Assembly (NCBI RefSeq): GCF_901827155.1
Contig: NZ_LR594659.1
Location: 434,001-498,000, forward strand
Length of the DNA stretch: 64,000 nt
Direction: 5' to 3'
From: Variovorax sp. PBL-H6
Lineage (GTDB): Bacteria; Pseudomonadota; Gammaproteobacteria; Burkholderiales; Burkholderiaceae_C
Made by a program: the position numbers and the translations under genes. This document shows positions 22,775 through 31,811 of this stretch, piece after piece (positions within the stretch are counted from its first letter, which is position 1; the number at the start of each line of letters is the position of its first letter). Under the pieces are notes generated by a model that saw nothing but the letters and a program-made list of their open reading frames with translations, had not been told where the DNA came from and did no database searches.

Positions 22775-23389
22775 TTACTTCTTCGGCTGTTGCTGCTGCT
22801 GGCCGAAGTCGACCGTCGGCGGGGTGGAGATCTGGGCCTCGTTCTGCACGCTGAAGTTGGCCTTGGGGTCGTAGCTGAAGATCTTGGCCGTGAGGTTGGT
22901 GGGAAAGCTGCGCGCGAGCACGTTGTACTCCTGCACGGTCTGGATGTAGCGATTGCGCGCCACGGTGATGCGGTTCTCGGTTCCCTCCAGCGTCACGCGC
23001 AGGTCGCGGAAGGCCTGGTTGGCCTTGAGGTTGGGGTACTGCTCGGCCACCACCATCAGGCGCGACAGGGCGCTGGAGAGCTCGCCCTGCGCCTGCTGGA
23101 AGCGGTTGAACGCCTCCGGGTTGTTGAGCGTCTCGGGCGTGACCTGGATCGAGGTGGCCTTGGCCCGCGCCTCGATCACCTTGGTCAGCGTCTCCTGTTC
23201 GAAGTTGGCTTCGCCCTTGACCGTGGCCACGATGTTGGGCACGAGATCGGCGCGGCGCTGGTACTGGTTGAGCACCTCGCTCCAGGCCGATTTGCTCGCC
23301 TCGTCGAGGCGCTGGAAGTCGTTGTAGCCGCAGCCTGCGAGCGACAGCGTCGCAAGGAGGATCAGGAGCCAGCGTTGGATGCTCACCAT
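22775..23389 (-). CDS. lemA: LemA family lipoprotein
   Basis: This 204-residue LemA protein has an N-terminal lipobox (LSLAGC), and an all-helical domain with NQYQRRADLVPNIVATVKG and the EGTENRITVARNRYI block. It ends with a Gln-rich tail. LemA proteins are membrane-anchored with an unclear role, and usually pair with TPM proteins, as here. The ATG at 23389 is placed to give a normal signal peptide; upstream sequence is a shadow of the divergent gene. Confidence 0.9.
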   Translation of the reverse strand: MVSIQRWLLILLATLSLAGCGYNDFQRLDEASKSAWSEVLNQYQRRADLVPNIVATVKGEANFEQETLTKVIEARAKATSIQVTPETLNNPEAFNRFQQAQGELSSALSRLMVVAEQYPNLKANQAFRDLRVTLEGTENRITVARNRYIQTVQEYNVLARSFPTNLTAKIFSYDPKANFSVQNEAQISTPPTVDFGQQQQQPKK

Positions 23390-23440
23390 ATCGAAGCCCT
23401 CTTCGTCGTTCGTGCGAAACGGCGAAGGTAGCATAGGCTG

Positions 23441-24220
23441 ATGGTGGTCGATTCTCTTCAGGCATTGCAGGCCGCGAACCGCAAGCCGCCGCCGCTGCGC
23501 CGGGACGAGGGCACGCTGCTGATCGCCGGCGCCACCGGAGCGCTGGGCCAGGAGCTGGTCCGGCGGCTCGCCGGCCGGCATCGCTTCGAGCACACGCGCG
23601 TGCTGGTGCGCGAGCCGATCCGCGCCGGGCTGCGCGGTGTCGAGACCGTGCTGGCGCCCGGCCCCGACATCGCGCACTGGCCGCGCACCGCGGCCGACGC
23701 GGCGCTGGTCCTGTTCGAACCGCCGCGCCTCTACTACGACCGCGAACGCGCGCTATGGACGCCCGAGCCGGCACAGTTGCCTGCACTCGCGGCCTGGCTG
23801 AAGGCCTGCGGCGTGCGCACGCTGGCCGTCGTGCAGCCGCACGACCAGGGCCGGCTGCCGGAGGCGCTCAAGCGCGGGCTGGCCAGCCTCGACGAGGAGG
23901 CAGTCGTGGCCCAGGGCTTCGAGCGCGTGATCATCGTGCGCACGGCGCGCAAGCCCGCTGCGGCGCGCTTCGGCAATCCGGCCGAGCGGCTGGCGGCCTG
24001 GATGCTGTCGGTCGCACGCTTCATGGTGCCGGCCAGCGAGCAGCCGGTGCGCGCCGGCAAGGTCGCGGAGCTGGTCGAAGTGGCACTGCGCATCGCGCCG
24101 CCGGGCGTGCACGTGGCCGCGCCCGAGCTGGTGTGGCAGGCGGCCCAGGGCGAGCTGCAGGCAGTGGCCGAGGGCTGGCTGCTCGCTGCGCTCGGGGAGG
24201 TCCGCAGCGTGGAGGCGTGA
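23441..24220 (+). CDS. NAD(P)-binding Rossmann-fold protein (NmrA-like)
   Basis: This 259-residue protein has an N-terminal nucleotide-binding motif TLLIAGATGALGQELVRRL (GxxGxxG). The rest looks like an atypical short-chain dehydrogenase, without a YxxxK catalytic motif that I can see. The reaction is unknown. It is divergent from lemA with 51 nt between starts. Confidence 0.72.
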   Translation: MVVDSLQALQAANRKPPPLRRDEGTLLIAGATGALGQELVRRLAGRHRFEHTRVLVREPIRAGLRGVETVLAPGPDIAHWPRTAADAALVLFEPPRLYYDRERALWTPEPAQLPALAAWLKACGVRTLAVVQPHDQGRLPEALKRGLASLDEEAVVAQGFERVIIVRTARKPAAARFGNPAERLAAWMLSVARFMVPASEQPVRAGKVAELVEVALRIAPPGVHVAAPELVWQAAQGELQAVAEGWLLAALGEVRSVEA

Positions 24221-24320
24221 ACGAGCGACCCATTCCGGGCTCACTCTGGCCCTGCGGCGCGCGGGCGAGCGATGCGCGCCAAGCGTCCGAGGCAAAATCG
24301 CCACTCCAGTCTCAGTCACC

Positions 24321-24770
24321 ATGTCCAAGCCCAAACTCCGCGCCGCCGCCGTGGCCGGCACCGCAGACGATACCGAGGCGATCTTTTACGAGGCGCTGCA
24401 GCGCGGCGACATCGACGCCCTGATGGCCTGCTGGGCCGACGAGGACGAGGTGTTCTGCGTGCATCCCGGCGGCCCGCGCCTCGTGGGCGCCGGCGCGATC
24501 CGCGCGGCTTTCGAACAGATGTTCGCCAACGGCGCGATCCATGCCACGCCGGCCCATGTGCGCAGGGTGGAGTCGCTGGCGAGTGCGGTGCACAACGTGC
24601 TGGAGCGCATCGAGGTGCTGACGGCCGAGGGACCGCGCCATGCCTTCGTGCTGGCCACCAACGTCTATCACAAGACCGCGCAGGGCTGGCGCATGGTCGC
24701 CCACCATGCGAGCCCGGGCATGGTTCATGCGCCCGAGGAGGCCGACGAGATCCCGCCGGTTCTTCACTGA
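24321..24770 (+). CDS. SnoaL-like/NTF2-fold protein
   Basis: This 149-residue protein has the NTF2-like pattern of SnoaL/DUF4440 proteins: an N-terminal helix (AIFYEALQRGDIDALMACWAD), a strand with VFCVHPGG, and VYHKTAQGWRMVAHHAS near the end. These domains bind small hydrophobic molecules or act as ketosteroid isomerase-like enzymes. No catalytic assignment is possible. The stop overlaps the next start (TGATG), so it is translated together with the hydrolase. Confidence 0.8.
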   Translation: MSKPKLRAAAVAGTADDTEAIFYEALQRGDIDALMACWADEDEVFCVHPGGPRLVGAGAIRAAFEQMFANGAIHATPAHVRRVESLASAVHNVLERIEVLTAEGPRHAFVLATNVYHKTAQGWRMVAHHASPGMVHAPEEADEIPPVLH

Positions 24771-25828
24771 TGCTGATGCAGTATGTGGCCCCGCGCTGGC
24801 TGCCGGGCGGCAACCTCCAGACCATCTGGCCCGCGCTCTGGGCGCGTCGCGTCGAGGCGCCGCTGCCGGCTTACCGCCGCGAGCGCTGGACCGCGCCGGA
24901 CGGCGACTTCATCGACGTCGACTTCCTCGCGGCGCAAGGGCCCGCGCCGCGGCCGCTGCTGGTGCTCTTCCATGGGCTCGAGGGCTCCTCGAGGAGCCAC
25001 TATGCGGAGGCCTTCGCGGCCCATGCACTGGCGCGCGGCTGGGACTACGCGGTGCCGCATTTCCGCGGCTGCAGCGGCGAGATCAATCTCGCGCCGCGGG
25101 CCTACCACTCGGGGGACTACGAGGAGGTGGGCTGGATTCTTGCGCGCCTGCGTGAGCGGCAGGTCGGACCCGAGCGCGGCGCCGGGCTGCCCCAGGTAAG
25201 CGAGCGCGCCCTTGGGGGGCAGCGAGGACACGAGGTGCCGAGCGTTGGGGCACCCATCTTTGCGGCGGGCGTCTCGCTGGGCGGCAACGCCCTGCTCCGC
25301 TGGGTCGAGGAGGCGGGGGCGGAAGCGTCGAAGGTCGTCAGTGCGGTCGCCTCGATCAGCGCGCCGCTGGACCTCGCGGCCGGCGGCGCCGCAATCGGGC
25401 AAGGTTTCAACCGGCTGGTCTACACGCGCATGTTCCTCGCCAGCATGAAGCCCAAGGCGCTGGCCAAGCTGGCCCAGCACCCGGGCCTGTTCGACCGCGA
25501 GGCGTTGATGGCCGCAGCCGACCTGCGTGCCTTCGACAACGTCTTCACCGCGCCGCTGCACGGCTTTCGCGACACCGACGATTACTGGCGGCGCGCCTCC
25601 GCCAAGCCGCACCTGGGCGCGATCCGCATCCCGGCGCTGATCGTGAACGCGACGAACGATCCCTTCGTCCCGGCCGCCAGCCTGCCGCGTCCCGAGGAGG
25701 CGGGCCGCCATGTCACGCTATGGCAACCGGCACATGGGGGGCATGTGGGCTTTCCGATGGGGCCGCCGCCGGGTCATGTACGCGGCCTGCCTGAACGGGT
25801 CGGCGACTGGCTCGCGCAGTACCTCTGA
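24770..25828 (+). CDS. YheT-family alpha/beta hydrolase with inserted segment
   Basis: This 352-residue hydrolase resembles YheT-type esterases. It has the N-terminal PRWLPGGNLQTIWPAL, the oxyanion strand LVLFHGLEGSS, and the nucleophile elbow AAGVSLGGNAL with Ser169. The NATNDPFVP Asp and HGGHVGF His complete the triad. Residues 131-162 are an extra Gly/Arg/Glu-rich stretch encoded by a repeat-like DNA block, placed just before the nucleophile strand. It keeps the frame, so the enzyme may still fold. Confidence 0.86.
   Translation: MLMQYVAPRWLPGGNLQTIWPALWARRVEAPLPAYRRERWTAPDGDFIDVDFLAAQGPAPRPLLVLFHGLEGSSRSHYAEAFAAHALARGWDYAVPHFRGCSGEINLAPRAYHSGDYEEVGWILARLRERQVGPERGAGLPQVSERALGGQRGHEVPSVGAPIFAAGVSLGGNALLRWVEEAGAEASKVVSAVASISAPLDLAAGGAAIGQGFNRLVYTRMFLASMKPKALAKLAQHPGLFDREALMAAADLRAFDNVFTAPLHGFRDTDDYWRRASAKPHLGAIRIPALIVNATNDPFVPAASLPRPEEAGRHVTLWQPAHGGHVGFPMGPPPGHVRGLPERVGDWLAQYL
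25160..25255. repeat. Repeat-like GC-rich insertion inside the hydrolase gene
   Basis: The block codes for about 32 residues that break normal YheT family alignment. It contains GCGCCCTTGGGGGGCAGCGA and other segments typical of intergenic palindromic repeats in Comamonadaceae, from memory. It keeps the reading frame (96 nt, divisible by 3). The boundaries are approximate. Confidence 0.5.
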
Positions 25829-25879
25829 CGCGGCTTCGTCCGATGGCGCGGCGGCACCATCCGCGCCAGAATCGGCACC

Positions 25880-26419
25880 ATGGACGACATCGTCAAACAG
25901 GCGCTCGCCAAATGGCCCAACGTGCCGCACTGCTATGGCTGGCTCGGCCTCGACGCACGCGGCAACTGGTACATGCGGGACGACCGAACGCAGGCCGCGG
26001 GGCCCTTCCCGACGGCCAAGGGCTCGCTGCTGAAGCACGAGAAGTTGATCGACTTCATCCAGCGCAACTACGAGCACGACGAGCGCGGCCAGTGGTTTTT
26101 CCAGAACGGGCCGCAGCGCGTCTATGTGGAGCTGGAGGCCGCGCCGTGGGTGTGGCGGATCGGCGAGGATTTCAGCGTGCGATCGCAAGCGGGCGATCGG
26201 GTCGAGCCTTCGGCCTGTCTGGTCGACGAGGAGGGCCGGCTCTACCTGGCCACGCCGATCGGGCTGGGCCTGGTGCACACGCAAGACATGGGGTTTGCGG
26301 CCGACGCGGTCGAGCAGGGGCGCTGGGTGCCGGAGGACGTGCGTGCCGCGGACCTGCCGGGGCGCTACGGGCATGTCATGAGCCCGGCGGCGACCGCGCC
26401 TGTCCAGCCAGCGCACTGA
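25880..26419 (+). CDS. Conserved hypothetical protein (DUF2946-annotated type?)
   Basis: This 179-residue soluble protein begins MDDIVKQALAKWPNVPHCYGWLGLDARG, a pattern well conserved in Burkholderiales as I recall. Homologues are sometimes labelled DUF2946, which I cannot verify. It has an aromatic-rich middle (GQWFFQNGPQRVYVELE) and no signal peptide or membrane helix. The function is unknown. A bidirectional terminator separates it from the convergent cytochrome gene. Confidence 0.75.
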   Translation: MDDIVKQALAKWPNVPHCYGWLGLDARGNWYMRDDRTQAAGPFPTAKGSLLKHEKLIDFIQRNYEHDERGQWFFQNGPQRVYVELEAAPWVWRIGEDFSVRSQAGDRVEPSACLVDEEGRLYLATPIGLGLVHTQDMGFAADAVEQGRWVPEDVRAADLPGRYGHVMSPAATAPVQPAH

Positions 26420-26443
26420 GAGGCCGAACGCCGGCGCGTCAAA

Positions 26444-26471
26444 AAAAAGAGCCCGCATGCGGGCTCTTTTT
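26444..26471. terminator. Bidirectional Rho-independent terminator
   Basis: A perfect palindrome of 14 bp per arm (AAAAAGAGCCCGCA and its complement) lies between convergent genes. The A- and T-tracts at the two ends serve both strands. Confidence 0.93.
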
Positions 26472-26490
26472 GCGAGGCACGAGGACCTGC

Positions 26491-27111
26491 TTACTGCTTG
26501 GCGGGTTCCGAGGCCGGCGCCGCAGCCGCATTCTCAGCTGCGCCCTCCTGGGCACCCGCGGCAGCCGGTCGGTCGGGCACCGGGAACTTGGCGCCGCCGG
26601 CATTGGCCATGTAGACCACCGCACGGCCGATCTCGGTGTCCTCGAAGTCGCCGCCGCCCTGGGGGGGCATGGCACCCTTGCCCTTGAGCGCGTGTTCCAG
26701 CAGGGTTTCGTAGCCTTGTCCGATGCGCGGCCCCCAGGCCGCGGCGTCGTTGAAGTGCGGGGCGCCCGGGATGCCGGGGGCGCCATGGCAGGCCACGCAC
26801 TGTGCCTTGAACACCGCCTCGCCGGTGGCCAGCGCGCGGTTGGCGTCGCGGATCTCGATCGAGCCGACCTTCTTGAGGCGATCGGCGAGTTCCCGGTCGC
26901 GCTCTTCCTTCGTCACGCCATAGAGGGCCATGCCCGAGCCCTGCACCTCCCCCGAGGGGTGGTTGGCGGAGGTCACATACGAGACCAGGCCGACGATGAT
27001 CAGGATCGGCGCAATGAAGGAGAAGAAGACTGCCAGCAGCAGTTGCTTTGGGTTCTTGATCGGGCCGGTGTGGGCATCTTCTGTGGCCTGGTAGTGCGCG
27101 TCGTCGCTCAT
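26491..27111 (-). CDS. Membrane-anchored cytochrome c (c5-like)
   Basis: This 206-residue protein has an N-terminal cytoplasmic stretch, one transmembrane helix (about residues 23-46) and a periplasmic cytochrome domain. The heme site is CVACH (105-109), and Met148 in GKGAMPPQGGGDF is the likely axial ligand. The C-terminus is Ala/Glu-rich. It probably carries electrons in the respiratory chain. The ATG at 27111 follows GAGGACCC. A TATAAT box lies upstream at 27160-27165. Confidence 0.9.
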   Translation of the reverse strand: MSDDAHYQATEDAHTGPIKNPKQLLLAVFFSFIAPILIIVGLVSYVTSANHPSGEVQGSGMALYGVTKEERDRELADRLKKVGSIEIRDANRALATGEAVFKAQCVACHGAPGIPGAPHFNDAAAWGPRIGQGYETLLEHALKGKGAMPPQGGGDFEDTEIGRAVVYMANAGGAKFPVPDRPAAAGAQEGAAENAAAAPASEPAKQ

Positions 27112-27159
27112 TGGGTCCTCAGTGTGGGGGCTCGTCGGGCTTTTTGTAATCAACCGCGG

Positions 27160-27165
27160 ATTATA
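27160..27165 (-). promoter_or_regulatory. Probable -10 box of the cytochrome c gene
   Basis: The minus strand reads TATAAT here, 49 nt before the cytochrome start codon. No good -35 is visible at the usual spacing, so the assignment is tentative. Confidence 0.4.
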
Positions 27166-27219
27166 GAGAGGCGTTCGAAGGCGCCCGAAGGCGCGCCCTC
27201 TGGCGGTTCCCTCCGGGCT

Positions 27220-28641
27220 TCAGCGCGTGGCCCATCCGCCGCCCAGCGTCTTGTACAGCACCACCTGGTTCTGCAACTGCGCGAGCTGGATCTGTACGGC
27301 GGCCAGTTGCGCGCCGTAGAGCGAGCGTTGCGCGTCGAGCAGTTCCAGCGCGCTGGCGACGCCGTTGCGGTAGCGCAGGTCCGAAAGCCTGAAGCGCACC
27401 GATTCGGCTTCCGTCTGCGCGCGCAGCGCGCGCAGCTGCTCGCCCAGCGTCGCGCGGCCTGCGAGCGCGTCGGCGACCTCGCGGAAAGCGGTCTGGATCG
27501 ACTTCTCGTATTGCGCCACTGCGATGTCGCGGCCGGCCCTGGCCGCATCCAGCCCGGCCTGGTTTCGGCCGGCGTCGAAGATCGGCAGCGTCACCTGCGG
27601 AGAGAAGGCCCAGGCCTTGGTTCCGCGCTCGAACAGGTTCGAGAACTCGCTGCTGGCGGTGCCGATCGAGGTGGTCAGCGCCACGCGCGGAAAGAAGGCG
27701 GCCCGCGCCGCGCCGATGTTCGCGTTGGCCGCGATCAGCTGCTGCTCGGCCGCGCGGATATCGGGCCGTTCGCCCAGCAGATCGGAGGGCAGGCCGGCGG
27801 GCAGCTCCGCCATCGGCGCCACCGCATCCAGGCCGCGCGTACCGCCTTCGGTGGCCTGCGTCGGCACCGGCGCACCGAGCAACAGGGCCAGCGCGTTCTC
27901 GTCCTGCATGCGCAGGCGCTGCTGCTCCGCGTAGGAGGCACGTGCGCTCTCGGCCAGCGAATCGGCCAGCCGCAGGTCGATCTCCGAGACCACGCCGCTG
28001 TCGAAGCGCAGAAGGGTGAGCTTCTGCGATTCTTCACGGGTGGCCAGCGTCTGGCGCGTGAGTGCGAGCAGCTGGTCATCCGCGATCAACGTGAGCCAGC
28101 CGTTGGCCACTGCGCTGACCAGGCTGATCTGGGTGGCCTTGCGCGACTCCTCGGTGGCAAGGAATTGCGCCAGCGCCTGCTCCTTGAGGCTCGCGATGCG
28201 GCCGAAGAAGTCGAGCTCCCAGGCCGTGAGGCCGAGGTTGACCGAATACGTGGACGCGACGCTGCCGCCCAGGCCCGCTGCCTGCAGCGGGTTGGGGCTC
28301 GAGCGCGATCCGCTGGCCGCCAGCCCGAGCGCCGGGAATTGCGCCGAGCGCTGGATCTGGAACTGGGCGCGGGCCTGCTCGATGTTGGCGACCGCCACGC
28401 GCAGGTCGCGGTTGTTGGCAAGCGCCATTTCGATCAGCTGCGCCAGCCGAGGATCGGTGAAGTAGTCCTGCCAGGCCAGCGTGGAGACCGGCGACGCGCT
28501 GGTGGCTGTGGGCTGCGCGCCAGGATAGCTGGCCGGCACCGGCGCCGCGGGGCGCTCGTAGGTCGGGATCAGCGAGCAGCCGGCCAGGAGCAAGGCGGCT
28601 GCGCCGGCGAGGGCGGTGGAAGCGAAGTTCTTCTTAGTCAT
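27220..28641 (-). CDS. Outer membrane efflux lipoprotein (OprM/NodT family)
   Basis: This 473-residue outer-membrane channel of an RND efflux system has a lipobox (LLLAGC) and the two OEP repeats of the TolC fold. Family blocks include LARANLGAARAAFFPRVAL-like sequence (NANIGAARAAFFPRVALT) and GRNQAGLDAARAGRDIAVAQYEKSIQTAFREV. I use ATG 28641, which overlaps the pump gene stop by 8 nt; a TTG six codons upstream is the alternative. It is the third gene of the pump operon. Confidence 0.93.
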   Translation of the reverse strand: MTKKNFASTALAGAAALLLAGCSLIPTYERPAAPVPASYPGAQPTATSASPVSTLAWQDYFTDPRLAQLIEMALANNRDLRVAVANIEQARAQFQIQRSAQFPALGLAASGSRSSPNPLQAAGLGGSVASTYSVNLGLTAWELDFFGRIASLKEQALAQFLATEESRKATQISLVSAVANGWLTLIADDQLLALTRQTLATREESQKLTLLRFDSGVVSEIDLRLADSLAESARASYAEQQRLRMQDENALALLLGAPVPTQATEGGTRGLDAVAPMAELPAGLPSDLLGERPDIRAAEQQLIAANANIGAARAAFFPRVALTTSIGTASSEFSNLFERGTKAWAFSPQVTLPIFDAGRNQAGLDAARAGRDIAVAQYEKSIQTAFREVADALAGRATLGEQLRALRAQTEAESVRFRLSDLRYRNGVASALELLDAQRSLYGAQLAAVQIQLAQLQNQVVLYKTLGGGWATR

Positions 28642-31600
28642 GGGCGGGGCTTTCTTCAATGCCTGCGGCCTGGGCGTGGCGGCGATCGGCCTCGCGCTGG
28701 CGCTCGCTGCCCCTGAAAAGGCTGCGCACCACCACGAAGAACACCGGCACGAAGATCACGGCGAGCGTTGTGCCGGTCACCATCCCTCCGATCACGCCGG
28801 TGCCGATCGCGCGCTGGCTTGCCGAGCCCGCGCCCGACGCCAGCACGAGCGGCAGCACGCCGAGCCCGAACGCCAGCGAGGTCATGATGATGGGCCGGAA
28901 CCGCAGGTGGGCGGCCGCCAGTGCGGACTCGACCACGCCCTTGCCCTGCGCCTGCAGGTCCTTGGCGAACTCGATGATCAGGATCGCGTTCTTCGCCGAC
29001 AGACCGATGATCGTGATCAGCCCGACCTGGAAGTACACGTCATTCGAATAGGCGCGCAGCAGGGTCGCGAGCAGCACGCCCAGCACCCCCAGCGGCACGA
29101 CCAGGATCACCGCCAGCGGAATGGTCCAGCTCTCGTAGAGCGCGGCCAGGCACAGGAACACCGCGAGGATCGAGAAGGCATACAGCGCGATGGCCTGCGA
29201 GCCCGCGAGCTTTTCCTCGCGCGACTGGCCGGTCCACTCGTAGCCGAAGCCCGGGGGCAGTTGCGCGGCGAGCTTCTCCACCTCGGCCATCGCGGCGCCC
29301 GAGCTGTAGCCCGGGGCGGCCGAGCCCGAGATGCGGACGGCCGGGTAGCCGTTGTAGCGCACCGTCTGCTGCGCGCCGGTGATCCAGCGCGTGCTCGCGA
29401 ATGACGAGAGCGGCACCGGTTCGCCCTTGCTGTTGCTCGCGTTGAGCCGGAGCAGATCGTCAGGTTGCATGCGCGCCGGCGCATCGGCCTGCACCACCAC
29501 GCGCTGCAGGCGGCCCTGGTTCGGGAAGTCGTTGATGTAGCTGGAGCCCAGCGCCGTCGACAGCGTGCTGTTGATGGCATCGAAGCTCACGCCCAGCGCG
29601 TTCGCCTTGTCGCGGTCGATGTCGATCTGCAGCTGCGGCGCGTCTTCCAGGCCCTCGGGCCGCACCTGCGTCAGCAGCGGGCTCTTGCTGGCCATGCCCA
29701 GCAACTGGTTGCGTGCGTTGGTCAGTGCCTCGTGGCCGGCGCCGCCGCGGTCCTGCAGGCGGAAGCTGAAGCCGCTGGCGTTGCCCAGCTCGGGAATGGG
29801 CGGCGGCGACAGCGGATAGATGAAGGCATCGCGGATGCTCGACAGCGCCCCGAAGGCGCGGCCCGCCACCGCATCGGCCGCCTGGCCCGGCTCGTGACGC
29901 TGGGCCCAGTCCTTGAGCGTCACGAAGGCGAGGCCCGCGTTCTGGCCCTGCCCCGAGAAGCTGAAGCCGAGCACGCCGACGATGCTCTGCACCTCCGGTT
30001 GCTTCAGGATGTACTTCTCGACCTCCTGCATGACCGACAGCATGCGCTCCTGGGTTGCCCCCGGGGGCAATTGCACGTTGACGATGATGTAGCCCTGGTC
30101 CTCCTGCGGCAGGAAGGAGGTCGGCAGCTGCCGGTACACCAGGACCACCGCGCCGATGATGGCGGCGTAGATCACCAGGTAGCGCGCCGCGCGCTTGAGG
30201 ATGCGCGCCACGAGACTCTCGTAGCCCTTGGCGGTGCGCGTGAAGCCGCGGTTGAACCAGCCGAAGAAGCCGCGCTTTTCGTGGTGGTGGCCGGCCTCCA
30301 CCGGCTTCAGCAGCGTGGCGCACAGCGCGGGCGTGAGCGACAGCGCCATGAAGGCCGAGAAGCTGATCGACGCCACCATCACCGCCGAGAACTGGCGGTA
30401 GATGTTGCCGGTGGAGCCCGCGAAGAAAGCCAGCGGCACGAACACCGAGATCAGCACCACCGTCACGCCGATGATGGCGCCGGAGATCTGGCGCATTGCC
30501 TTTCGCGTGGCCTCGAGCGGAGAGAGCCCCTCCTCGCTCATGATGCGTTCGACGTTCTCCACGACCACGATGGCGTCGTCCACCACGATGCCGATCACCA
30601 GCACCATGCCGAACATGGTCAGCACGTTGATCGAGAAACCCAGCGCCAGCAGGACGCCGAAGGTGCCCAGCAGCGCGATCGGCACGACGATCGTCGGAAT
30701 GAGCGTGTAGCGCCAGTTCTGCAGGAACAGGAACATCACCAGGAACACCAGCGCCACCGCTTCGAACAGCGTCTTCACCACCTCCGTGATGGAGATGTTG
30801 ACGAAGCGCGAGCTGTCGTAGGGAATGCTCCACTTCACGCCTTGCGGGAAGAAGCGCTCGAGCTCGGCCATCTTGGCCCGGATCGCTTTCGCCGCGGCCA
30901 GCGCGTTGCCGCTGGGCGCGAGCTGCACGCCGACGCCGACGGCCTGCTGTCCGTTCAGGCGTGCCGAGGTCGCGTAGCCCTGCCCGCCGAGCTCGATGCG
31001 CGCCACGTCCTTGAGCCGCACGGTGGAGCCGTTGGTGTTCGCGCGCAGCACGATGTTGCCGAACTGCTCGGTGGTGGTGAGCTGTCCGTTGACCACCACG
31101 GTCGCCGCGATCGCCTGGCCGGGCACGTTGGGCAGGTCCCCGATGGTGCCGGAGGACACCTGCGCGTTCTGCGCGCGGATCGCCGCGTTGACGTCGGCGG
31201 CCGACAGGTTGTACCCCTGCAGCCTGGCGGGATCGATCCAGATGCGCATGGCGCGCTCGGTGCCGAACAGCTGCGCCTGGCCGATGCCGGCCACGCGCTG
31301 CAGCTCCGGCACGACATTGCGCGAGGCATAGTCGCCCAGCGCCGTCGTGTCGATCGCCGGGTTGTCGGACGACAGCATCGTGAACAGCAGGAAGTTGTTG
31401 CGCGACTTGTCCACGCGCACGCCCTGCTGCGTCACCGCTGCCGGCAGCCGGGGCGTGGCGCGCGACAGTCGGTTCTGCACGTCCACCTGCGCGAGGTCCG
31501 CGTTGGTGCCGGTCTCGAAGGTGATGGTGATGGTGCCCGTGCCGTCGGCCTGCGCCACCGATTCCATGTAGATGAGCCCGGGCGAGCCGTTCATCTCGCG

Positions 31601-31798
31601 CTCGATGACGGACAGCACGCTGTCCTCCAGCGTCTGGGCCGAAGCGCCGGGATAGGCGACATTGATGACGATGGCAGGCGGCGCCACCGGCGGGTACTGC
31701 GCGATCGGCAGCTGCGTGATCGCCACGCCGCCCACCACGATGACGAACAGCGCGATCACCCACGCGAAGATGGGGCGGTCGATGAAGAACTTTGCCAT
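28634..31798 (-). CDS. RND efflux pump inner-membrane transporter (AcrB/MexB family)
   Basis: This 1054-residue HAE1-type drug-proton antiporter has the proton-relay pair DD in GIVVDDAIVVVENVE, the N-terminal MAKFFIDRPIFAWVIALFV helix and two large periplasmic loops. It exports hydrophobic drugs through the adaptor and channel encoded beside it. It lies 13 nt after the adaptor gene, and the operon order is adaptor, pump, channel. The closest named models would be AcrB, MexB or TtgB; the exact drug range cannot be inferred. Confidence 0.96.
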   Translation of the reverse strand: MAKFFIDRPIFAWVIALFVIVVGGVAITQLPIAQYPPVAPPAIVINVAYPGASAQTLEDSVLSVIEREMNGSPGLIYMESVAQADGTGTITITFETGTNADLAQVDVQNRLSRATPRLPAAVTQQGVRVDKSRNNFLLFTMLSSDNPAIDTTALGDYASRNVVPELQRVAGIGQAQLFGTERAMRIWIDPARLQGYNLSAADVNAAIRAQNAQVSSGTIGDLPNVPGQAIAATVVVNGQLTTTEQFGNIVLRANTNGSTVRLKDVARIELGGQGYATSARLNGQQAVGVGVQLAPSGNALAAAKAIRAKMAELERFFPQGVKWSIPYDSSRFVNISITEVVKTLFEAVALVFLVMFLFLQNWRYTLIPTIVVPIALLGTFGVLLALGFSINVLTMFGMVLVIGIVVDDAIVVVENVERIMSEEGLSPLEATRKAMRQISGAIIGVTVVLISVFVPLAFFAGSTGNIYRQFSAVMVASISFSAFMALSLTPALCATLLKPVEAGHHHEKRGFFGWFNRGFTRTAKGYESLVARILKRAARYLVIYAAIIGAVVLVYRQLPTSFLPQEDQGYIIVNVQLPPGATQERMLSVMQEVEKYILKQPEVQSIVGVLGFSFSGQGQNAGLAFVTLKDWAQRHEPGQAADAVAGRAFGALSSIRDAFIYPLSPPPIPELGNASGFSFRLQDRGGAGHEALTNARNQLLGMASKSPLLTQVRPEGLEDAPQLQIDIDRDKANALGVSFDAINSTLSTALGSSYINDFPNQGRLQRVVVQADAPARMQPDDLLRLNASNSKGEPVPLSSFASTRWITGAQQTVRYNGYPAVRISGSAAPGYSSGAAMAEVEKLAAQLPPGFGYEWTGQSREEKLAGSQAIALYAFSILAVFLCLAALYESWTIPLAVILVVPLGVLGVLLATLLRAYSNDVYFQVGLITIIGLSAKNAILIIEFAKDLQAQGKGVVESALAAAHLRFRPIIMTSLAFGLGVLPLVLASGAGSASQRAIGTGVIGGMVTGTTLAVIFVPVFFVVVRSLFRGSERQREADRRHAQAAGIEESPAHD

Positions 31799-31811
31799 TC
31801 GGGCGCGCTCC

